NCBI GenBank assembly: GCA_905235425.1
Contig: CAJOKY010000083.1
Coordinates: forward strand, 1 to 9,643
Length of the DNA stretch: 9,643 bases
DNA from: an uncultured Selenomonadaceae bacterium
GTDB lineage: Bacteria > Bacillota > Negativicutes > Selenomonadales > Selenomonadaceae
Reading direction: 5' to 3'
Translations under genes and position numbers: made by a program
In this document: piece by piece, positions 1 to 5,498 of the stretch
How positions within the stretch are numbered: the first letter of the stretch is position 1
Layout of the letters: the number at the start of each line of letters is the position of its first letter
The notes under the pieces: generated by a model
What the model saw: only the letters and a program-made list of their open reading frames with translations
Told to the model about the DNA's origin: nothing
Database searches by the model: none

Positions 1-144
1 GCAGAGTATCGCGATACCTACAAAAATACCGAATACGCCAAACATGATAACTGGCGTAAACATTGCCCCGCCAAAACGCTGTACATTTTGCATTATGACG
101 TCTTTACTGAAAGCCATTGACATTACCCCATTTTTATTTTCCAT
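1..144 (-). CDS. PTS sugar transporter EIIC subunit, 5' part (48 residues, runs off the left edge)
   Basis: The minus strand opens with ATG at 144 and stays open to base 1. The visible stretch contains QRFGGAMFTPVIMFGVFGIF, which matches the start of the EIIC permease domain of glucose/maltose/alpha-glucoside-type PTS proteins (the MalX/GlvC group): a short amphipathic QRFGGAMFTP lead followed by the first membrane helix. In the family this inner-membrane domain carries the sugar across the membrane as it is phosphorylated. An AAGGA Shine-Dalgarno-like sequence lies about 11 bases upstream of the ATG (complement of 156-160). A second ATG ten codons in has no such site, so the first is preferred. 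The sugar specificity, and whether a IIB domain is fused, cannot be read from this fragment. Confidence 0.72.
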   Translation of the reverse strand, partial: MENKNGVMSMAFSKDVIMQNVQRFGGAMFTPVIMFGVFGIFVGIAILC

Positions 145-407
145 AACAATGACTATCCTTCAGCAAAAATCATAATAGCAAAAAAAGACATTCAATTCTA
201 TATTTTTCGCCAATTTGGGATATTTTACGCGAACTGAAAAAAAGTTACGTTTTTAGAAAATTATTTCAGTAACAAAATTAAAAATTTCGAGCAATTTTTT
301 GCAATAAAATTTACTCGCTATAGATAAATTGGACGCCATGATCATCGATTCTTTTACCGTGAACACTTCCTAAATTTAAAAATTAGCGTTTATTTAATAG
401 CTACCGG
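145..407. other. AT-rich intergenic region between the acetyltransferase and the PTS gene
   Basis: About 260 bases without a gene I can support. It is strongly AT-rich and should hold the promoter and any operator for the leftward PTS gene, but I found no convincing -35/-10 pair. An imperfect palindrome at 255-268 (AGAAAATTATTTCA) could be a regulator site; its arms match only partly, so it is noted and not called. A 28-codon minus-strand frame from 340 has no ribosome binding site. Confidence 0.4.
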
Positions 408-785
408 CTAATCAAGCGTCATTGCAATTTCGTCGCAGTTTGCAAATTTCGGGCAGTCAATACATTCTTTCCAAATTTTATGCGGTAAAGATTCACGCGT
501 CGTAATTTTAAAGCCTAGCGATTCAAAAAATTCAGGGCTGTATGTCAGCGTGAAAAAATTTTTTACGCCAATGTCACGTCCCTGTATCAAGAGTTGCTTT
601 ACAATTTCCGCGCCTATGCCCTGCCGCTTGTAATCGGGGTGAACCGCCATTGAACGTACCTCTGCAAGTTCATGCCACGTCAAATGAAGTGCGCCGGTAC
701 CGACGATTTTTTTTGTATCGACTTCAACGGCTACTATAAATTCGCGCAGTGCCTCGTACAAAACATTATGCGGTTTCGGCAACAT
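408..785 (-). CDS. GNAT-family N-acetyltransferase, ArgA-like short type (N-terminus cut off by a frameshift)
   Basis: The 125-residue product carries the GNAT acetyl-CoA fold: the strand and motif A at residues 41-62 (AEVRSMAVHPDYKRQGIGAE, with the pyrophosphate-binding RQGIG loop), the TYSPEFFESLGF motif B region at 81-92, and the tail PHKIWKECIDCPKF...CDE with Cys 108, 111 and 117. This tail is typical of the short stand-alone ArgA-like enzymes that acetylate glutamate or a similar amino acid, as in the first step of arginine synthesis. The ATG at 785 has no ribosome binding site and corresponds to an internal methionine of the family (the usual GLMLPKP segment). The missing first ~25 residues lie just upstream in another frame (766-861). 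The gene is therefore probably disrupted. The substrate is inferred from the family, not shown. Confidence 0.75.
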   Translation of the reverse strand: MLPKPHNVLYEALREFIVAVEVDTKKIVGTGALHLTWHELAEVRSMAVHPDYKRQGIGAEIVKQLLIQGRDIGVKNFFTLTYSPEFFESLGFKITTRESLPHKIWKECIDCPKFANCDEIAMTLD

Positions 786-861
786 TAAGCGCGGCGTAAC
801 CTGCTATTAAGCTGTAAATTTCTTCTACATCGGCAAATTTCGCAGATCTGTATTCAAACAA
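766..861 (-). pseudogene. detached N-terminal piece of the GNAT acetyltransferase (frameshifted)
   Basis: On the minus strand a TTG at 861 follows an AAGGAAG ribosome binding site (complement of 869-875) with a 7-base gap. It encodes FEYRSAKFADVEEIYSLIAG, the expected first strand and helix of the GNAT fold. After GYAA (near 790) the frame fails to join the downstream MLPKP frame and instead stops at 766-768. The two frames differ by one base in phase. Compared with the usual ...GYA-x-x-GLMLPKP..., about five bases seem to be missing between the GCG codon at 790-792 and the ATG at 785. The good ribosome binding site on the detached piece says this was the original start. Confidence 0.65.
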
Positions 862-889
862 ATAATTTCTTCCTTTCAGAAAAAGTCTG

Positions 890-898
890 TGTTATAAT
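890..898 (+). promoter_or_regulatory. probable extended -10 promoter for the zinc-ribbon gene
   Basis: TGT followed by TATAAT (893-898) is a perfect extended -10 element. No good -35 lies 16-18 bases upstream, which extended -10 promoters can tolerate. It would give a leader of about 95 bases made largely of heptamer repeats. It shares TGTTATAATT with the vapD promoter at 7889-7898. Confidence 0.4.
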
Positions 899-921
899 TC
901 GCAAAAAAATTAATATCTGTA

Positions 922-989
922 ACCCCTAACAGTGAGTAGTAAGTAGTCTAAAAGCTAACACCTAAAACCTAGCACCTAACACCTAACAT
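922..989. repeat. heptamer repeat tract, C-rich orientation
   Basis: Bases 955-989 are five consecutive 7-base units: CTAACAC, CTAAAAC, CTAGCAC, CTAACAC, CTAACAT. Less regular relatives (GTGAGTA, GTAAGTA) stand just before. The tract ends exactly at the GGAGG ribosome binding site of the next gene and forms most of its leader. It is the same family, in reverse-complement orientation, as the G-rich tracts elsewhere in the window. Confidence 0.75.
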
Positions 990-1002
990 GGAGGAATTTT
1001 TT

Positions 1003-1236
1003 ATGGCGAAATATTATGATGCCTGTCCGCGTTGCGGCAGAACAAATTTTGGCGAAATTCTTCACTGTAAGCGTTGCGGTACGGAATTTTGCACAGTATG
1101 TACCGGCAAACGCAAATATCCCGACGGTACGCCCTATGAATGCTGTCCGCGTTGCGGCGCCGAAATTGATGAAGACGAAGACGCCGTTTATATCGTTGTC
1201 ACGGAAAAGGAAAATGCACGTAATAAAAAATCCTAA
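1003..1236 (+). CDS. small zinc-ribbon protein with four CxxC knuckles (77 residues)
   Basis: Not assignable to a named gene. The protein has CPRCG (Cys 8/11), CKRCG (22/25), CTVC (30/33) and CCPRCG (47-48/51), the pattern of a double zinc ribbon binding two zinc ions, and then an acidic DEDED stretch and a lysine-rich tail. Such small zinc-ribbon proteins are usually cytoplasmic and of unknown role. The start is ATG 1003, eight bases after GGAGG at 990-994; an in-frame ATG at 988 overlaps that site and is not preferred. The DNA for the first and last knuckles is nearly identical over 16 bases (1023-1038 and 1143-1158), which suggests an internal duplication. The TAA stop lies inside the first unit of a heptamer repeat tract, so the original C-terminus may have been replaced. 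Confidence 0.72.
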   Translation: MAKYYDACPRCGRTNFGEILHCKRCGTEFCTVCTGKRKYPDGTPYECCPRCGAEIDEDEDAVYIVVTEKENARNKKS

Positions 1237-1402
1237 TCCCTGCTCCCTAATCCCTAGTTAGGTGTTAGGAGGTAGATAGTAGGAGGTAGATAGTAGGAGG
1301 TAGGTAGTAGGAGGTAGGTAGTAGGAGGTAGAGGGTAGGAAACAGAAAACCTACTTTCTACTATCTACAATCTAATCCCTGCTCCCTAATCCCTGTTCCC
1401 TA
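1231..1402. repeat. long composite heptamer repeat tract
   Basis: Three blocks in alternating orientation. Bases 1231-1255 are C-rich units (TCCTAAT, CCCTGCT, CCCTAAT, CCCT). Bases 1256-1350 are G-rich units, with AGGAGGT alternating with AGATAGT or AGGTAGT to give a period of 14 (two heptamers). Bases 1351-1402 are C-rich again. A 23-base segment is repeated exactly at 1233-1255 and 1372-1394. The inner block can fold on itself: the 11 bases from 1286 (GTAGATAGTAG) are the reverse complement of 1358-1368. The tract fills the whole gap between the convergent zinc-ribbon and nth genes and enters both coding ends. Heptameric organisation of this sort is known from the STRR repeats of cyanobacteria; this family I do not recognise. 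Confidence 0.85.
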
Positions 1403-2018
1403 AATAAGGACAAATTTTATTCAGCGGGCAATCGCCGCAATTCGCTTTACGCGCCTTGCAAATATTTCTACCGTGCCAAATAAGCCAATGATGCGCGTCC
1501 GACCATTTTTCACGCGGAATAATTTTTTGCAAGCCTAATTCCACTTCAAGCGGCGTCTTACCTTCGGCAAGCTTTAATCTGTTCGCCAATCTGAAAACGT
1601 GCGTGTCTACGGCAATGGCAGGCTTTTTAAACGCCACGCTCATTACAACATTAGCCGTCTTCCTGCCGACGCCCGGCAACTTTACCAGTTCGTCAAAATC
1701 TGTCGGAACTTCGCCGCCGTATTCGTCCAATAATATTTTACTCGTCCCTGCGATATGCTCCGCCTTCGTGCGAAAGAAACCGCAGGGCTTTATTATTTCC
1801 TGCAACTTTTCCATACCCAGCGCCAAAATTTTTTTCGGCGTATCGGCAAGCGGAAATAAAGTCTGCGTGACTTCATTAACGCGTTTATCGGTACACTGCG
1901 CGGATAAAATCACGGCTACGAGTAATTCAAACGGCGAATTGAATTTTAGCTCCGGCATTGCGCCTTTGTACGTCTCCTCAAGTATTCGCAACTCTTCAAG
2001 TTTAATTTTATCTTCCAT
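1386..2018 (-). CDS. nth: endonuclease III (base-excision DNA glycosylase/AP lyase)
   Basis: The 210-residue protein is collinear with E. coli endonuclease III. It removes oxidised pyrimidines from DNA and nicks the abasic site. Visible features: the helix-hairpin-helix LPGVGRKTANV (residues 114-124) with catalytic Lys120, the essential aspartate in VDTHVFRL at Asp138, and the [4Fe-4S] cluster cysteines 187, 194, 197 and 203 in the C-x6-C-x2-C-x5-C spacing. The start ATG at 2018 lies 12 bases after the stop of the UPF0210 gene, so the two are probably cotranscribed; its ribosome binding site is weak (AAGAA). The last residues LGNRD and the TAG stop are encoded by heptamer-repeat sequence (1386-1402), just after the cluster, so the tail is probably acquired. 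Confidence 0.95.
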   Translation of the reverse strand: MEDKIKLEELRILEETYKGAMPELKFNSPFELLVAVILSAQCTDKRVNEVTQTLFPLADTPKKILALGMEKLQEIIKPCGFFRTKAEHIAGTSKILLDEYGGEVPTDFDELVKLPGVGRKTANVVMSVAFKKPAIAVDTHVFRLANRLKLAEGKTPLEVELGLQKIIPREKWSDAHHWLIWHGRNICKARKANCGDCPLNKICPYLGNRD

Positions 2019-2030
2019 AATTCATAATTC

Positions 2031-3392
2031 TTAATTTCGCGTAGCGATAACCGGCGCGGGTATTCTGCCGCCGCGTGCTATGAACGCCTCCGAACTCCAA
2101 TTACTTTTAACGGGAACAATCGGACAATATCCCAGCAAGCCGCCGTATTCCACCTTGTCGCCGACCTTCGCATTTGGTACGGGAATAATTCTAACGGCGG
2201 TAGTTTTATTATTTACAACGCCAATCGCCGCCTCGTCCGCAATAATGCCGCTAATCGTAGCCGCGCTTACGTCGCCTTCAATCGCTATCATGTCAAGCCC
2301 GACGCTACAGACGCACGTCATAGCCTCCAACTTCTCAATAGACAAACTGCCGCACTCAACCGCGTGAATCATGCCTTCATCTTCGCTGACAGGGATAAAT
2401 GCGCCGCTTAAACCGCCGACGTGCGAACTTGCCATAAGCCCGCCTTTTTTAACAGCGTCATTTAAAAGTGCCAACGCCGCTGTCGTACCAGGTGCGCCGC
2501 AACTTTCCAATCCCATTTCTTCCAAAATTCGCGCAACCGAATCACCGACGGCAGGAGTAGGTGCAAGCGATAAATCGATTATGCCGAAGGGTACGCCCAA
2601 ACGTTTTGATGCCTCCCTTGCAACCAGTTGACCGACGCGCGTAATTTTAAATGCCGTCCGCTTAATCGTCTCCGCAATTTCTGTAAAGTCCGCGCCTTTT
2701 AAATCTTCAAGCGCATGCTTGACTACGCCGGGTCCCGATACGCCGACGTTTATAATTTTATCAGCCTCACTTACGCCGTGAAATGCCCCCGCCATAAATG
2801 GATTGTCGCCGGGCGCATTTGCAAATATTACCAGCTTGGCGCAACCAATAGCCTGTTTATCGCGCGTCAATTCGGCGGTACGCTTTATGACTTCGCCCAT
2901 TTCGCGTACGCAGTCCATATTAATTCCCGCCTTAGTAGACGCAAGATTTATTGAACTGCAAACTAAATCGGTATTCGCCAACGCCTGCGGTATGGATTCA
3001 ATTAAAATTCTGTCACCCTGCGTGTAACCTTTTTCAACAAGCGCACTGAAACCGCCGATAAAATTCACGCCGACTTCTTTTGCCGCCTTATCCAACGTCT
3101 CGGCAACCGGTATGTAGCTGTCGCACTTGCAAGCCTCCGCCGCTATCGCTATCGGCGTCACGGAAATTCTCTTGTTAATTATCGGCACGCCGTATTCTGC
3201 CGCGATATCTTCACCCGTCTTCACTAAAAATTCTGCTGACTTCGTGATTTTATCGTAAACATTTCTGCAAAATTCGCGCAGGTTTGGATGAGCGCAATCG
3301 CGCAGGGATATTCCCATTGTTATTGTGCGTACGTCCAATTTATTTTCCGTTATCATTCGGTTTGTTTCTAAAATATCTTCGATTGTTATCAA
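2031..3392 (-). CDS. UPF0210/PFL-family protein (DUF711)
   Basis: About 453 residues, the usual length for UPF0210 proteins, beginning MITIEDILETNRMI and continuing VRTITMGISLRDC. Further family landmarks are KRISVTPIAI, NFIGGFSALVEKG, FANAPGDNPFMAGAFHG, NVGVSGPGVV, DLSLAPTPAVGDSVA, GAPGTTAALALLNDAVKKGG and SSHVGGLSGAFIPVSED. The family is cytoplasmic and has no settled function; structures resemble a glycyl-radical/PFL-like barrel, hence the name. It often travels with a small ACT-domain protein (UPF0237), which is not next to it here. The preferred start is TTG at 3392, five bases after GGAAGGTG (complement of 3398-3405); a TTG at 3407 would overlap that site. It heads a unit with nth. Confidence 0.9.
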   Translation of the reverse strand: MITIEDILETNRMITENKLDVRTITMGISLRDCAHPNLREFCRNVYDKITKSAEFLVKTGEDIAAEYGVPIINKRISVTPIAIAAEACKCDSYIPVAETLDKAAKEVGVNFIGGFSALVEKGYTQGDRILIESIPQALANTDLVCSSINLASTKAGINMDCVREMGEVIKRTAELTRDKQAIGCAKLVIFANAPGDNPFMAGAFHGVSEADKIINVGVSGPGVVKHALEDLKGADFTEIAETIKRTAFKITRVGQLVAREASKRLGVPFGIIDLSLAPTPAVGDSVARILEEMGLESCGAPGTTAALALLNDAVKKGGLMASSHVGGLSGAFIPVSEDEGMIHAVECGSLSIEKLEAMTCVCSVGLDMIAIEGDVSAATISGIIADEAAIGVVNNKTTAVRIIPVPNAKVGDKVEYGGLLGYCPIVPVKSNWSSEAFIARGGRIPAPVIATRN

Positions 3393-3422
3393 ACTTTCAC
3401 CTTCCAAAAATTTTATGAAGGC

Positions 3423-3451
3423 ATTATAATTTTCTGTAGGTAATTATTCAA
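3423..3451 (-). promoter_or_regulatory. sigma-70-type promoter for the UPF0210-nth unit
   Basis: Reading the minus strand, TTGAAT (complement of 3446-3451), a 17-base spacer and TATAAT (complement of 3423-3428) form a near-consensus promoter about 30 bases before the start codon. The TATAAT is almost symmetric with a plus-strand TATAAT at 3425-3430, which might serve the divergent cca gene but lacks a good -35. Confidence 0.65.
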
Positions 3452-3460
3452 GGATTTTTT

Positions 3461-3483
3461 ATTAGGGAACAGGTATTAGGGAG
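3461..3483 (+). repeat. heptamer repeats supplying the ribosome binding site of cca
   Basis: Three units, ATTAGGG, AACAGGT and ATTAGGG (3461-3481), run straight into AG. The resulting AGGGAG at 3478-3483 stands seven bases before the cca ATG and is the only ribosome binding site there, so a repeat unit is doing the work of the Shine-Dalgarno sequence. Confidence 0.65.
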
Positions 3484-3490
3484 TTATCAA

Positions 3491-4714
3491 ATGACTGAAT
3501 TTGAATTTGCTACAAAAATATTTAACGCAGGCGGCAGAGCTTACCTTGTAGGCGGCGCCGTTCGTGATAAATACCGTAACATACCGGCGCATGACAGAGA
3601 TTATTGCATTACCGGCTTTACTGAAAAAATTTTTGAAGAAGTTTTTCCCAATGCTCCGCGATTCGGCAGAAGTTTTCCGGTTTATTCAGTTGCTATCAGC
3701 GGCAAAAATTGCGAAGTGGCGTTGGCGCGCACCGAGAAAAAAAGCGGCACGGGTTATCGCGGCTTTAAAGTACGTTTCGATCCTTCCGTTACCATTGAAC
3801 AGGATTTATTCCGCCGCGATACTACCATTAACGCTATGGCTATCGACATTTTAAGCGGTGAACTCATTGACCCTTTCGGCGGACGCGAAGACGTTTTAAA
3901 TAAAAAAATCCGCGCAGTTTCCGAACACTTCACGGATGATCCGGTTCGCGCACTTCGCGCCGCGCGTCAATCTGCTCAATTCGCCTTCGACATTACCGAC
4001 GATACTTTTGACGCCATGCGTTTATGTGCCTTTGAATTGAAAGACGAACCCGGCGAAAGGATTTTTGCCGAACTTGAAAACGCCCTGCATACCGACAAGC
4101 CGTCTATATTCTTTCGCAATTTGGAACGCGCCGGACTTTTACACGTTACCTTCCCTGAAATTGACAATCTGCGCGGAAAAATTCAGCCGGTTGAATTTCA
4201 CCCCGAAGGCGACGCCTACGAACATACCATGCAAATTATTGATGAAGTTGCCGCAGTTAATAAAAAGCCGCGCGTACGTTTCGCCGCTCTTGCTCATGAT
4301 CTAGGCAAAGGTACCACGCCGCTTGAAATGTTGCCGCACCATTACGAACACGAAAAACGCGGCATTAAGGTTTTGTCTGACATGGACAGCAGAATCAGTC
4401 TGCCTAAAGACTGGAAAAAATTCGCCGCCTTAATCATTCGTGAACATATGCGCGCGCCGCGTCTCAATATGCCCGGCAAAATTGTTGACCTTATCATAAA
4501 AATTCATAACTCTAAATTTTCATTTCGTGACTTCAACGACATCATAAACGCCGATAATCACGGCTTGCCGCCCTACCTTGCCGACGCCGAAATTATCCTG
4601 CCAAAACTTCTTACTGTCAGCGGTAAAGACGCCCCGCCCGAGCTTAACGGCTCTCAAGTCGGTGATTGGATTCGCGCCAATCGCATTAAAATTTTTATGG
4701 AACTTCACGAATAA
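3491..4714 (+). CDS. cca: CCA tRNA nucleotidyltransferase with C-terminal HD domain
   Basis: The 407-residue product adds or repairs the 3' CCA of tRNAs using CTP and ATP. The N-terminal nucleotidyltransferase domain shows GGAVRD (residues 21-26) and HDRDYCITGF, with the metal-binding pair Asp35/Asp37, then FRRDTTINAMAID (107-119) and the neck-region motif DDPVRALRAARQ (149-160). An HD phosphohydrolase-type domain follows, with HPEGDAYEHT (237-246), LAHDLGKGT (267-275) and HHYEHEKRG. The order and length match the E. coli-type multifunctional CCA protein (412 residues). The ATG at 3491 is fixed by the repeat-derived AGGGAG seven bases before it. The coding strand is C-rich in third positions, unlike the G-rich genes right of 6200. 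An antitoxin gene follows after 22 bases. Confidence 0.93.
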   Translation: MTEFEFATKIFNAGGRAYLVGGAVRDKYRNIPAHDRDYCITGFTEKIFEEVFPNAPRFGRSFPVYSVAISGKNCEVALARTEKKSGTGYRGFKVRFDPSVTIEQDLFRRDTTINAMAIDILSGELIDPFGGREDVLNKKIRAVSEHFTDDPVRALRAARQSAQFAFDITDDTFDAMRLCAFELKDEPGERIFAELENALHTDKPSIFFRNLERAGLLHVTFPEIDNLRGKIQPVEFHPEGDAYEHTMQIIDEVAAVNKKPRVRFAALAHDLGKGTTPLEMLPHHYEHEKRGIKVLSDMDSRISLPKDWKKFAALIIREHMRAPRLNMPGKIVDLIIKIHNSKFSFRDFNDIINADNHGLPPYLADAEIILPKLLTVSGKDAPPELNGSQVGDWIRANRIKIFMELHE

Positions 4715-4736
4715 TTTTTTTGAGGAGTTGATTTAA

Positions 4737-5024
4737 ATGGAAATTTTCTCTGTTAATGCTTTGCAAAAAGAACCCCAAAATATTTATGACAGTATTCGCA
4801 AAAACGGCGAGGCGGTGATAACCGATAACGGCAAACCTATTCTGCTTATGTTGGATATTTCTCAAGATAATCTTGATGAAATTATGAAAGCTGTACGAAG
4901 CGCAAGGGCAATGATCGCTTTTAATGCCATGCAAGCTGTCGGTGCCGCTAACGGTTATATGTCGGAAGATGAAATTAATGCCGAAATTCAGTCAGTGCGT
5001 GATGAAAGGCGGAAAAAATTTTGA
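4737..5024 (+). CDS. Phd/YefM-family antitoxin (toxin partner broken)
   Basis: The 95-residue protein starts MEIFSVNALQKEPQNIYDSI and continues with the family signature NGEAVITDNGKPILLMLD (residues 23-40), the DNA-binding Phd/YefM fold, followed by a helical C-terminal tail ending in RDERRKKF that normally wraps the toxin. Such proteins neutralise the partner toxin and repress their own operon. GAGGAG at 4722-4727 stands nine bases before ATG 4737. Its stop overlaps the TTG start of a PIN toxin remnant, the typical antitoxin-toxin coupling. The antitoxin reading frame is intact, but the toxin is not, so it is now an orphan antitoxin here. Confidence 0.88.
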   Translation: MEIFSVNALQKEPQNIYDSIRKNGEAVITDNGKPILLMLDISQDNLDEIMKAVRSARAMIAFNAMQAVGAANGYMSEDEINAEIQSVRDERRKKF

Positions 5025-5235
5025 ATGTAGTTTTGGATACTAATATTCTTGTTTCTGCTTTTTGGTCACCAAACGGTAAAGCCGCTTATGTCGTTAAACA
5101 AATGATAGAATCTTTTTTGAAGTTGCTAAATTCTGTAACGCTACTCTTGTCACCGGAAATTTGAAACATTTTCCAAATGATGATTCTATAATCTCTTTAA
5201 CTGACTATTTTTTTAAAATTTCTCAAACTCTTTAA
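5021..5235 (+). pseudogene. PIN-domain toxin remnant, internal deletion with frameshift
   Basis: TTG 5021 overlaps the antitoxin stop and opens NVVLDTNILVSAFWSPNGKA, the start of PIN-family toxin components with the first catalytic Asp (residue 6). From about residue 28 this frame is meaningless and stops at 5162-5164. From 5104 another frame reads DRIFFEVAKFCNATLVTGNL, then KHFPNDDSIISLTDYF to the TAA at 5233-5235, which is the C-terminal end of the same family (normally preceded by DEDD). Roughly the central half of a ~135-residue ribonuclease is gone, with the junction near 5100-5104, and the two ends are out of frame. The middle catalytic acid is lost, so no active toxin can be made. Confidence 0.82.
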
Positions 5236-5294
5236 CGCTTCAAAAAAATTTTTCTCGACGATTGATTTTTCCCACGCGTCCAATTATAATTGCT

Positions 5295-5321
5295 TAAGAA
5301 AAAATTTGTAAACTTCGATAT
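5295..5321 (+). promoter_or_regulatory. probable sigma-28 (FliA/SigD) flagellar promoter
   Basis: TAAG (5295-5298), a spacer of exactly 15 bases and TTCGATAT (5314-5321) closely follow the flagellar sigma-factor pattern TAAA-N15-GCCGATAT. Its place upstream of flagellin agrees. Transcription would begin near 5330 and give a leader of about 170 bases. Confidence 0.5.
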
Positions 5322-5442
5322 TATTTCAGATTTAAAGCTACTTATTGTTGAAGTTTTCGGATGTTAATACGCAACTTTTCGGCGCGATGTTCGTCAAAAG
5401 TTGACGGCGGCATTCTTAGCTGAATTGTTTGCTATTACGAAA

Positions 5443-5490
5443 GACGGCAGGGATACCGTCATAAGGATTTATCTTTTAAAACCAAGGAGG
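5443..5490 (+). promoter_or_regulatory. leader hairpin with GGA loop plus Shine-Dalgarno: candidate CsrA control region
   Basis: GACGG (5443-5447) and CCGTC (5456-5460) form a stem whose loop is CAGGGATA, a GGA-bearing loop like CsrA sites. A second AAGGA lies at 5464-5468 and the third is the strong ribosome binding site AAGGAGG (5484-5490), eight bases before the ATG. In Bacillus subtilis, CsrA blocks hag translation through one site at the Shine-Dalgarno and one upstream; the same geometry is seen here. The regulation is inferred. Confidence 0.4.
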
Positions 5491-5498
5491 AATTGACC

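Larger units (their letters stand above)
5236..5498 (+). other. leader and promoter region of the flagellin gene
   Basis: About 260 bases without a gene. It holds a palindrome CAATTATAATTG (5281-5292), a sigma-28-like promoter (5295-5321), an inverted repeat GTCAA-AAG-TTGAC (5393-5405) and a leader hairpin (5443-5460). A 31-codon open frame from TTG 5401 through the ribosome binding site has no start signal and is not called. Confidence 0.55.

Noticed and set aside
1603..2034. Plus-strand open frame opposite nth
   Set aside because: Antisense to a gene with every catalytic residue in place; no ribosome binding site.
5365..5390. Second sigma-28-like promoter (TAAT ... GCGATGT)
   Set aside because: Spacing is too short and the -10 is poor; the site at 5295-5321 fits far better.
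5401..5495. 31-codon frame starting TTG 5401 and running into the flagellin ribosome binding site
   Set aside because: No start signal, no recognisable family, and it overlaps the leader hairpin.
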